A stretch of DNA of 36,268 bases from the NCBI GenBank assembly GCA_964612675.1, contig CAZTDD010000070.1, positions 1 through 36,268 of the forward strand, given 5' to 3'. Positions 26,196 to 33,127 of this stretch are shown here, in pieces (position 1 is the first letter of the stretch; each line of letters starts with the position of its first letter). Under the pieces are notes generated by a model that was not told the DNA's origin, did no database searches, and saw nothing but the letters and a program-made list of their open reading frames with translations. A program made the translations under genes and the position numbers. This DNA is from CAZTDD01 sp964612675 (GTDB lineage Bacteria; Hinthialibacterota; Hinthialibacteria; Hinthialibacterales; JAKPRU01).

Positions 26196-28694
26196 ATGTA
26201 CCTGTTATCGTTCTACTTAATTCTCTGGGCCGTAATTTGTAGCCCGGGACAGAAAGCCTTCGGCGAGAACTCTTTCCAGGAGAGCGGGTTCTATAGCCGA
26301 CTCTCCACAGCGTCTGCGGACCTCTGCCCGTGCACAACACCCGAAGTGCAGGGAGCGGAGATGATTCTCTCTTCGACCTGGTGCCTGACCGCCTCTCCGG
26401 CGGATAGCACACCCGAGGGGTTCATCACAGGAGAAAATCCTGCGAGCCCGTGGATCCTTGTTACTCGGCCCCGTGAGATGCACGCACTCGCTGTTGAGCG
26501 CGGCCTGATCCCCGACCCTCGAAGAAACCGGAACCTGGAGCAAATGAGCTGGCTCAACGATACCTCCTGGTGGCTTGCTTACGAGTTCAATTGGCCTTCC
26601 GGAGTGGACGTCTCCAACCGGATGGCTATCCTGGACGGCCTTTTCGGCGTCACCTCGGTTTGGATGAACGGAAATCCGCTCCAATTGGAAAAACGAGGTT
26701 TCACGACCTTCGAAGCGGACCTTGGCGAGTCCCTTCACAAAGAACGCCGCAATCGCCTCGTCATCCGTTTCGACCCCACGCACGGCCCACAGCTATCCCC
26801 CTCCGACCTCCCCGGCATGGTGTTGCATCGCTGCGGGCTGGAAGGTAAAGTCCGGATCGCTCCACAGCCGGAAATCCGTATCGACGGGATCGCTGCTCGT
26901 GTCGGGTTGGCTGAAGATCGTTCGCTCGGAACGGTGGATCTCACCATCCACGTCAGCAACCGCTCCTCCGTTTCGCGCAGAATCTACACCTACGCCTCTC
27001 TGCGTCTTCCTGAAGTGAAAGGACAGTTGTCACGCTATCATCATTGGGGCAGACCGGAGTTGCTGGAACCCGGCGAAAACCGATTTCAGCTCCGAATCGA
27101 AGAAGAGAATCCCCGTCTGTGGTGGCCTCGCGGTGTCGACGAGAGCCACGTGTACCCTCTGCGTGTGAGAATCCGGCAGCTGAATACGGTGCTCGCCGAA
27201 CGATGGGTAATGTTGGGATTTCGTACAGTCGATTGGCGGGAAGACGGAACGCTGCTTGTCAATAACACGCCCGTCCCGATCTACGGAACCGAGTGGACCT
27301 CAACCGATCCGTTCCATCCCAACCCATCGTCTCTATTAGTCGAACCGTTCCAAAGGCTCTTCCAGTCAAATCTCAACGCACTCTGGGTTGGACGAAATAG
27401 ATTCGAAGACAGCCTTTTCTATGACGCATGCGACTCGGCGGGAATTCTCGTTCTTCAGGAGATCCCAACAGAAGGCCATCGCTTGAATCAGGAAACTCTG
27501 ATGAACCTGGAGACCCATCCCTGTGTTGTGGGATGGACATCATCGGAGCGCTCCACCGGTACGAGGGATTCGGCACTCGACTCTTTCAATAAACTGAACC
27601 ATCAACGCCCCATTGTTTCCATCACCGACGGCGACCACACGGACAGACTGAGTCGCATCGCCCCCCTCGTCGCCCCGAACTTGGAAACGTGGGTAGATTT
27701 CCTCGATAAAGACGAACGCGGTTCGCCTCCCCCGGCCTGGAAGTTGCCGAAGGATTACCCATACCGGGACCGATTCGACGATTGGTACGGAACCGAAAGC
27801 CTTGCCGATACCATCCGAACCACGCAATCCATCCAAGCGAATATCTTGCGCAGAAAGATAGAAAACACGCGGATCCATCCGGGAACGACCCCCGGATTTA
27901 TTGCAGGAAAACTCGCCGCCGTCTGGCCCGGGATATCCTCCGCTCTCATTGACACACTCGGCAGACCGACAAAGGGATTCTGGGCCGTGAAACGATCCTG
28001 TGAACCGGCTATTCTCAGCCTCCGCCGAAATGACGATCGATTCGAGGCATGGCTTGTCAACTCGGCGAAGACACCGGTAAATGGACTGCTGATGGTTTTC
28101 GATCCACTTGCGCCGGCGAGCGACCGGCGAGCGGCGGCGACAGTAGACGTACCCGCCGGCACGGCTGCACTTGTTTGGTCCTCGACTCCCGAGTCGTGGG
28201 CGGAACGTGCGTTGCGCGACGACGACTTACCTGTGCTGGGTGCATTTGCCGGAGAACCGCTGACCTTCAGCAAACTCGCCCGCGCCGCTGTTCCCATGCT
28301 TACTTTGAGAGATGGTTCTCCGATCCCCGGTCTCTCTCCCCAACAGGAAAGGTCGGACCCGCGAGTACCTCCCGAACTGCAGGCGTCGCTGTTCTGTCGG
28401 CCTATCGCAGATGTGTCTCTACCCGAGGCGCAACTGCATATCATTACGTTCGCGGAGGACAAAGGACCTTGGCGGATGACCGTCCGTTCGTTCGAGCGCA
28501 GGTACATACGAAATGTACGGATCTCTTTCGATCCGCCGGATGCGGCATGGATAAGCGATCAACACTTTGACGTGCTGCCTGACGCGGGCCGATTGGTCAC
28601 CATTCAACCCAAGGTGCCGGGAACGCGGAACCTCAATGTCACCGTAACAGCGGACAACGCGCCGCCGGTAAGTTTCATGGTCGGATCCCTGTAA
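26196..28694 (+). CDS. Secreted GH2-like (beta-mannosidase-type) protein with doubtful active site
   Basis: The 832-residue product has a signal peptide (MYLLSFYLILWAVICS). Residues about 100-240 resemble the sugar-binding jelly-roll of glycoside hydrolase family 2 (SWWLAYEFNW, GVTSVWMNG, NRLVIRFDP). Ig-like sandwiches follow (ENPRLWWPRGVDESHVYPL), then a shortened barrel with FDACDSAGILVLQEIP-like YDACDSAGILVLQEIP and HPCVVGW (about 441-447), and a beta-mannosidase-style end (IENTR, AAVWPGISSALIDTLGRPTKGFW). Known GH2 enzymes have the acid/base Glu five residues after that Trp (for example WxxxNE); here that position is Arg, preceded by Glu. No clear nucleophile Glu motif is visible either. 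It may be a binding protein or an enzyme with a changed mechanism. The ATG is preferred over a TTG two codons upstream (GAGG 8 nt before). MttB follows after 59 bp. Confidence 0.75.
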   Translation: MYLLSFYLILWAVICSPGQKAFGENSFQESGFYSRLSTASADLCPCTTPEVQGAEMILSSTWCLTASPADSTPEGFITGENPASPWILVTRPREMHALAVERGLIPDPRRNRNLEQMSWLNDTSWWLAYEFNWPSGVDVSNRMAILDGLFGVTSVWMNGNPLQLEKRGFTTFEADLGESLHKERRNRLVIRFDPTHGPQLSPSDLPGMVLHRCGLEGKVRIAPQPEIRIDGIAARVGLAEDRSLGTVDLTIHVSNRSSVSRRIYTYASLRLPEVKGQLSRYHHWGRPELLEPGENRFQLRIEEENPRLWWPRGVDESHVYPLRVRIRQLNTVLAERWVMLGFRTVDWREDGTLLVNNTPVPIYGTEWTSTDPFHPNPSSLLVEPFQRLFQSNLNALWVGRNRFEDSLFYDACDSAGILVLQEIPTEGHRLNQETLMNLETHPCVVGWTSSERSTGTRDSALDSFNKLNHQRPIVSITDGDHTDRLSRIAPLVAPNLETWVDFLDKDERGSPPPAWKLPKDYPYRDRFDDWYGTESLADTIRTTQSIQANILRRKIENTRIHPGTTPGFIAGKLAAVWPGISSALIDTLGRPTKGFWAVKRSCEPAILSLRRNDDRFEAWLVNSAKTPVNGLLMVFDPLAPASDRRAAATVDVPAGTAALVWSSTPESWAERALRDDDLPVLGAFAGEPLTFSKLARAAVPMLTLRDGSPIPGLSPQQERSDPRVPPELQASLFCRPIADVSLPEAQLHIITFAEDKGPWRMTVRSFERRYIRNVRISFDPPDAAWISDQHFDVLPDAGRLVTIQPKVPGTRNLNVTVTADNAPPVSFMVGSL

Positions 28695-28753
28695 GCGAAC
28701 AGGTCACTCGGAGATGCTCCGACACAGACACGTAGAAAGAGACAACACACTCC

Positions 28754-30232
28754 ATGGCAAGCCTATCAAAACCTCTATCCATCTTGTCCCTGGAAGAGAT
28801 GGAACAGATCCATGCCGCGGCCCTCGAAATACTCGAGACAAATGGCATGAAAATCGACAGCACGCGCGCACTCGATTACCTGGAGAACGCAGGGTGCGCT
28901 GTAGATCGTAATACCTCAGTCGTGAAGTTCCCCGCCGGTCTCGTCCAACGCTTCGTGAAGACAATGGGATGCGACTACGCAGATCGGAAACGCATTCCGG
29001 AACGAATGGCCGTTCGGTATTCACAAATTCTCTTCAGTACGCGCCCTCCCGCCATACGTCCCGACTTCTCGGTCAATACCGGTGGTTTCTGTTGCTTCAT
29101 TCTCGATACAGCCGGTCAAAGGCGTCCTGCGAACCTGGACGATGTTCGTCGCTCCATTCGCATGGCCGACGCGCTGGAAAATATCGACTTCATGGGGCTC
29201 CCGGTGGCGGCTCAGGAGGTCCCCTCCACGATCCGTCCCGTCATGATGGCCGCCGAACTCGTAAAAAACACACGGAAACTCGGCGGCATCGAAACGTTCA
29301 ACCGGGATGACGTTCGCGACATGATCCGAATCGCCGAAGTCGTCGCCGGAAGCCGAGAGAATTTGAGAAAGAACCCGTGCCTCGTGGGCTATGCGGAGGC
29401 GCGCAGTCCGCTTTGTATCGACCGCAACATGGCCGACATTCTGATCGACTATGTGGAGGCCGGTTTGCCGCAATCCCTGGACACCATGCCGAACGCCTCC
29501 GCCACCGCTCCCGCAACCTGCGCCGGGACACTGGCACTGGGAATTGCGGAGACCCTTGGTGGGCTGGTGCTGGGGTATTCCGTCGACGAAAACGCTGTAA
29601 TGAGCATAGATATCTGCCCCTCAATGGCCGATATGCGTTCCTGCATTTTTCCATATGGCAGTCCCGGCCGCATGCGTGTGCTTGCAGCGTCCGTCCAGAT
29701 GATCAACGAATATTACGGATGTCCAAGCGGGTGCCATGGTGGAAAAACGGACGCCTGTTTTCCGGGCATTCAGGCGGGATTCGAGAAGGCGATGAGTATG
29801 CTTGTGCCGGTTCTTTTTGGGGCAGTTGGAATCGGAACACTGGGGCATCTCGAAAACGCAGTCACATTCTCGCCGCAGCAGCTGGTCATCGACAACGAAT
29901 TCGCGCGTGCGATCCGCGAGTTTTTGCGAGGATTCGTTGTCTCAGAGGAGACACTCGCTTTGGACGTCATACGTGAAGTCGGAATTGACGGAAATTTCCT
30001 GACGCACCCGCACACGGCCGAGAACTTCAGAAAAGAGTTCTTTCTGTCGGATCTTTTCGAATGTGCCCCGTGGGAAGCTTTTCAGAATCAGTCAACGAAA
30101 GGCATGGAGGCGAGGGCACTCGAACGCGCTCGGGAGCTTTGGAATCGCGAGTATGAGCCGGTATTGGAGGGCGACCAGATCCGGGAGATTGATGCGATTG
30201 TCGAAGATGCGCGAAGGAAGCGGGGGTTGTAG
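28754..30232 (+). CDS. MttB-family (non-pyrrolysine) corrinoid methyltransferase
   Basis: The 492-residue protein is a trimethylamine methyltransferase (MttB) family member, a TIM barrel that transfers a methyl group from a quaternary or tertiary amine to a corrinoid protein. Typical parts are the N-terminal helix SLEEMEQIHAAALEILETNGMKID, the central RPVMMAAELVKNTRK, the TMPNASATAPATCAGTLALG segment and the C-terminal GKTDACFPGIQAGFEKAMS region. No in-frame amber codon interrupts the gene, so it belongs to the non-pyrrolysine branch, which uses substrates such as glycine betaine, proline betaine or carnitine; which one cannot be read here. It is cytoplasmic. It follows the GH2-like gene by 59 bp on the same strand and its ribosome site is weak. 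No corrinoid protein or reductive activator is in the window. Confidence 0.9.
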   Translation: MASLSKPLSILSLEEMEQIHAAALEILETNGMKIDSTRALDYLENAGCAVDRNTSVVKFPAGLVQRFVKTMGCDYADRKRIPERMAVRYSQILFSTRPPAIRPDFSVNTGGFCCFILDTAGQRRPANLDDVRRSIRMADALENIDFMGLPVAAQEVPSTIRPVMMAAELVKNTRKLGGIETFNRDDVRDMIRIAEVVAGSRENLRKNPCLVGYAEARSPLCIDRNMADILIDYVEAGLPQSLDTMPNASATAPATCAGTLALGIAETLGGLVLGYSVDENAVMSIDICPSMADMRSCIFPYGSPGRMRVLAASVQMINEYYGCPSGCHGGKTDACFPGIQAGFEKAMSMLVPVLFGAVGIGTLGHLENAVTFSPQQLVIDNEFARAIREFLRGFVVSEETLALDVIREVGIDGNFLTHPHTAENFRKEFFLSDLFECAPWEAFQNQSTKGMEARALERARELWNREYEPVLEGDQIREIDAIVEDARRKRGL

Positions 30233-30417
30233 ATTGGCAGAAATAGACCAGATTTCCGTTCCATTAACAGGCACAATGGTTCAGGGGTCATGGTCCAACA
30301 GATGAGGGCCGAACACGTTGAGGCGCGGCTGGATCCTGATCGCTCATCTCCAGCTTTTGCCACTTGCCTGGAAGCAATCGCTCCGCATGTTATCGCGGTC
30401 TATTGAGGCCAATGGCC

Positions 30418-30543
30418 CTATTTCTCAGCCTTTTGAGGCTTCTGAGGCGGCGGCTTGATATGTTGCTTCGGTGTCTTCGGGGGCTGATTCACACCGCCCT
30501 TCTTCTCAATACCTTCTGTTAATGGACGCCTATTGTCACTCAT
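30418..30543 (-). CDS. Tiny Pro/Lys-rich protein coupled to the DUF6338-like gene
   Basis: This 41-residue product (MSDNRRPLTEGIEKKGGVNQ..., then Pro/Lys/Gln repeats ending KAEK) has no hydrophobic segment and should be a disordered cytoplasmic peptide. It starts at an ATG that overlaps the last codons and stop of the upstream DUF6338-like gene by 8 nt, and a strong AGGAG lies 7 nt before it, which argues for real, translationally coupled expression. Its position suggests a partner of the membrane protein. Function unknown. It faces the MttB gene tail to tail, 185 bp apart; nothing else convincing is in that gap. Confidence 0.65.
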   Translation of the reverse strand: MSDNRRPLTEGIEKKGGVNQPPKTPKQHIKPPPQKPQKAEK

Positions 30544-31228
30544 TGCCTTGCTCCTTGACGTCTTCTTTAGTCTTAATGTAGGCCTCATCCTGTTCGGCAT
30601 CATGTGGAGGAACTTCTATCGTTAATTCATCTCTCGCACGACTAAGATAAATGTGTTGCGCATCGTATAAGTATTCCGCTGTACTGCTCGAGTATACGGA
30701 GACATCCGATAGTACAAGTTCTCTATCCATGCCGGACTCTGACCATACGGAAATATAACAATGGTACGTAAGATCGGTTTTCAAGTCCCGCACCATCACC
30801 CAGCCTTCGTTTTTCTGATCCTGGGGCGCGTTATGAAAGTAGTGCCATACATCCTCGTCGCCATACCGCTGAGTTGCCCGGATCCTCTGTCCAAGACGAT
30901 TAGCGATGTTGTAACGAACACAATACGCTAGAAGATAGGCCAGCACAACACCCGCACAAATCGCTCGCAACATGAGCTGGGGAGTCACCTCCCAATCCTC
31001 GCCTAGCAGGATGGTTTTGGCCTGTGAGTCAAATTGCCCGCCGACAGCGAAATAGACAAGAGACTCGTACGCGTACACGAGCATGTATGCAAGAATTGTA
31101 TATACAAAAACGTAGAGGATTACCTCAACCGTGGTCTTCTCACGCCTGCCGATCAGTTTCTGCCACAAGAAGTAACAGATTATACCCGGCAATCCCAAGA
31201 TAAGTAATTTGACCGTGAATTCGGTCAT
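30536..31228 (-). CDS. DUF6338-like membrane protein
   Basis: The 230-residue protein has an N-terminal hydrophobic segment with a Pro-Gly kink (LILGLPGIICYFLWQKLIG), a second (VILYVFVYTILAYMLVYAY) and a third (LMLRAICAGVVLAYLLAYCV), then a soluble cytoplasmic domain with a Trp/Tyr-rich beta pattern (EDVWHYFHN, GWVMVRDL, TYHCYISVWSESG, VYSSSTAEYLYDAQHIYLS). This layout matches the family of unknown function DUF6338 as I remember it; the match is by eye. The start has AGAGGG 5 nt upstream. It has its own promoter (31307-31335) and is followed by an overlapping tiny gene. Its role is unknown. The three helices with a sensing-like tail would suit a membrane-linked regulator or defence component, but nothing in the sequence proves this. 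Confidence 0.75.
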   Translation of the reverse strand: MTEFTVKLLILGLPGIICYFLWQKLIGRREKTTVEVILYVFVYTILAYMLVYAYESLVYFAVGGQFDSQAKTILLGEDWEVTPQLMLRAICAGVVLAYLLAYCVRYNIANRLGQRIRATQRYGDEDVWHYFHNAPQDQKNEGWVMVRDLKTDLTYHCYISVWSESGMDRELVLSDVSVYSSSTAEYLYDAQHIYLSRARDELTIEVPPHDAEQDEAYIKTKEDVKEQGNE

Positions 31229-31306
31229 GATAGCCCTCTCACCGTCGGCGACCCGACTTGCTTCGATTATGTCAGTTCAAACAGTAACCAGACTATTTTT
31301 GATGAC

Positions 31307-31335
31307 ATTATACTCTCGTCGAGAGAAGAGGGCAA
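31307..31335 (-). promoter_or_regulatory. Sigma-70 promoter with operator-like palindrome for the DUF6338-like gene
   Basis: On the minus strand TTGCCC and a perfect TATAAT are 17 bp apart. The spacer contains a perfect 13-bp palindrome, CTCTCGACGAGAG (31313-31325), right where RNA polymerase binds, as in promoters blocked by a dimeric repressor. The leader would be about 70 nt long. Confidence 0.6.
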
Positions 31336-31447
31336 CAGCCTTTTTTAAAACAAAATCTGCCGGATGTAGAATACGCGTAGACTTGCCGAACGCCTTACTC
31401 AACGCCATGACATTTCCGAGACTGAATCCCGCTTGGGCTTTACTACT

Positions 31448-31515
31448 CCTCTCTCAACGATTTTCCTCTCTCAACGATTTCCCTCTCTCAACGATTTCCC
31501 TCTCTCAACGATTTA
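31448..31515. repeat. Four tandem copies of a 17-bp repeat at a gene end
   Basis: The unit CCTCTCTCAACGATTTC occurs four times in a row, with changes only in its last base. The right-hand copies form the end of the sulfatase gene (residues SLREGNR and the stop at 31488), so the C-terminus has been set by repeat expansion. The other copies lie just past the stop. Confidence 0.95.
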
Positions 31516-32777
31516 AAAACTCCCTTCAGCCTCTTCCGAACAGCCGCCGCTTCATCGGATTGAACATAAAGAGGTATTGGATTCTCCTCCATTTTGTCAT
31601 TTTTCAGATCGTACAATCGCCCATCGTCATAGAGCTTCCAGCGGTGCGTGCGGACCCACGATTTCCCCTGCCACTGCGTATAAATCCACTCCCGTGGCTC
31701 GCCCGGGGCGCCGAGCAATCGATACGCAAAACTGTGCCCGTCAATAATTCTGTCTTCGGGTAACTCAGCGCCTGCCAACTCGGCGAATGTCGGCAGAAAA
31801 TCGCTGAAATCGATCAAATCGTCGCAAACACTCCCCGGTGGAATAACACCTTTCCAATTCGCAATTAGCGGAACGCGCGTCCCCGCATCGGTCAGCGTGC
31901 CTTTGCCGCCCTGGATCTCTTTCCCATTGCACAGCGAGGTCACCCGTTTCGGAGTACCATTATCGCCGGTAAACAGGATCAGGGTATTCTCACGAAGCCC
32001 CAGCTCATCCAGACTCTTCTCAATTCGCCCCACCAACCGGTCGAGATATTCCACCATTTCTTTGTAGCTTTTGTGCTCGCCGTCCGGGCCGGGTGGTTCT
32101 TTATACGGCCCGCCGGTTTTTGGAAAATGCGTTAATGCCGCCGGATAATAAGCCAAAAACTGTTGGTCACGGTTCTCCTTCATAAAATCAATCAGGAAAT
32201 CACAGTAAACATCCGGTCCGTATTCGTCTTCAATATTCCCAATAATATCTCCATTTTGATAAATCATGGGCTGATAATACCGGGATCCTTCATGCCACGC
32301 CCAACAACAGTTTTTCTGAAACCCCATTCTTGTCACATGGTGCGGTTCTTCCTTCAGTAGGGCGAGCTGCCATTTCCCCGCCAGCGCTGTCGCGTAGTCC
32401 GCCGAACTGAGAACATGACCGAATGTGATCTCATCGTCGGGAATTTCTCCCCAACCGATATAATTTCGAAACCCGTAGCGGCCGGTAAGAATACACACCC
32501 GGGACGGGACACATTTCGGACAACTGTGCGCGTAATCGAAACGCATACCGGTTTTCGCCAGTCGATCGAGGTTCGGCGTTTCATAGGATGTTCCCTTGTA
32601 TGCTCCAATACATTCATAGCCAAGATCGTCGGCCATGATCAGAACAATGTTCGGACGCGGGGCTTCTGTGGAAGCATTCGCCTGTCGACGGAGAAAGAAC
32701 GGGCCGGCCGCCGCACCGCCCGAGAGTATTTTGATAAATTCCCGCCGATTTTCTTTCCTGTGAGTAGATCGTGTCAT
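31488..32777 (-). CDS. Tat-exported arylsulfatase-family sulfatase (1)
   Basis: This 429-residue sulfatase should remove sulfate esters from carbohydrates in the periplasm or outside. It has a twin-arginine signal (NRREFIKIL at 10-18) followed by a Gly/Ala-rich hydrophobic stretch. The metal-binding start is NIVLIMADDLGY (Asp50-Asp51). The formylglycine signature C-x-P-S-R-x-x-x-L-T-G is complete at Cys89 (CVPSRVCILTG), so an FGE-type enzyme must activate it. TGDNGTPK and GKGTLTDAGTRVPLI later in the chain fit the remaining metal and sulfate ligands. The start follows AGGAGG by 9 nt. Its C-terminus runs into a 17-bp tandem repeat. It lies 350 bp downstream of a second sulfatase on the same strand. 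Substrate unknown. Confidence 0.95.
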   Translation of the reverse strand: MTRSTHRKENRREFIKILSGGAAAGPFFLRRQANASTEAPRPNIVLIMADDLGYECIGAYKGTSYETPNLDRLAKTGMRFDYAHSCPKCVPSRVCILTGRYGFRNYIGWGEIPDDEITFGHVLSSADYATALAGKWQLALLKEEPHHVTRMGFQKNCCWAWHEGSRYYQPMIYQNGDIIGNIEDEYGPDVYCDFLIDFMKENRDQQFLAYYPAALTHFPKTGGPYKEPPGPDGEHKSYKEMVEYLDRLVGRIEKSLDELGLRENTLILFTGDNGTPKRVTSLCNGKEIQGGKGTLTDAGTRVPLIANWKGVIPPGSVCDDLIDFSDFLPTFAELAGAELPEDRIIDGHSFAYRLLGAPGEPREWIYTQWQGKSWVRTHRWKLYDDGRLYDLKNDKMEENPIPLYVQSDEAAAVRKRLKGVFKSLREGNR

Positions 32778-32850
32778 TTCAATATTCCTCCTCGCCGATA
32801 ATAATTCGGCAAAAAGTTAAAGGGCTAGAAGTTTTCAACCCCCTCTGAAT

Positions 32851-32871
32851 CTCCCCCAATCTTTGGGGGAG
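32851..32871. repeat. Hairpin element, left copy
   Basis: CTCCCCCAA and TTGGGGGAG form a 9-bp stem with a 3-nt loop. With the preceding CAACCCCCTC it is an inverted, diverged copy of the element at 33041-33078. Confidence 0.8.
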
Positions 32872-32873
32872 AA

Positions 32874-33006
32874 CTAGTGTTCGAACACAAATCGCCAGTT
32901 TGGACAGAATTCTCCAGTTCGAACGCAAAACCTCAGTGTAGACAGAAAACCTCAGTGTAGACAGAAAACCTCAGTGTAGACAGAAATCCTCAGCTCGGAT
33001 ACAAAT
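32874..33006. repeat. Seven-unit 19-bp tandem array
   Basis: Units of exactly 19 bp begin at 32874, 32893, 32912, 32931, 32950, 32969 and 32988. The central three are CCTCAGTGTAGACAGAAAA with at most one change; the outer ones diverge (for example CGCCAGTTTGGACAGAATT), so the middle copies are the youngest. Confidence 0.9.
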
Positions 33007-33040
33007 CTTCCTCGATTCTTCGAGAGAAGAACAACCCGTT

Positions 33041-33063
33041 CCTCCCCCGAAGATCGGGGGAGG
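33041..33063. repeat. Hairpin element, right copy
   Basis: CCTCCCCCGA and TCGGGGGAGG form a 10-bp stem with a 3-nt loop, followed by TTAGGAGGGGGTTG. It is the reverse complement of the left element. It lies 65 bp past the stop of sulfatase 2 but has no T-run, so it is not a standard terminator. Confidence 0.8.
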
Positions 33064-33127
33064 TTAGGAGGGGGTTGAGATTTCTTTTGTTCTTTTGCGA
33101 CCTCTTGCAGCCTCTCTATCCACCAGG

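Larger units (their letters stand above)
32778..33127. other. Repeat-filled gap between the two sulfatase genes
   Basis: This 350-bp gap has no gene. It contains a seven-unit 19-bp tandem array flanked by two hairpin elements in opposite orientation (listed separately) and a small CTCGA/TCGAG hairpin at 33011-33024. Confidence 0.8.

Noticed and set aside
28754..30232. Pyrrolysine-containing MttB
   Set aside because: The frame is open throughout with no internal amber codon, and no pyl genes are present.
30291..30406. 38-codon plus-strand frame after the MttB-like gene (MVQQMRAEHVEARLD...)
   Set aside because: Too short to judge and without a recognisable domain; possibly the tail of a lost gene, but no evidence supports that.
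32874..33006. CRISPR array
   Set aside because: Units are directly abutting 19-mers with no spacers and no cas genes nearby; this is a plain tandem repeat.
33041..33063. GC-rich hairpin as terminator of sulfatase 2
   Set aside because: No T-run follows on the minus strand, and an inverted sister copy 170 bp away shows that it is a repeat element.
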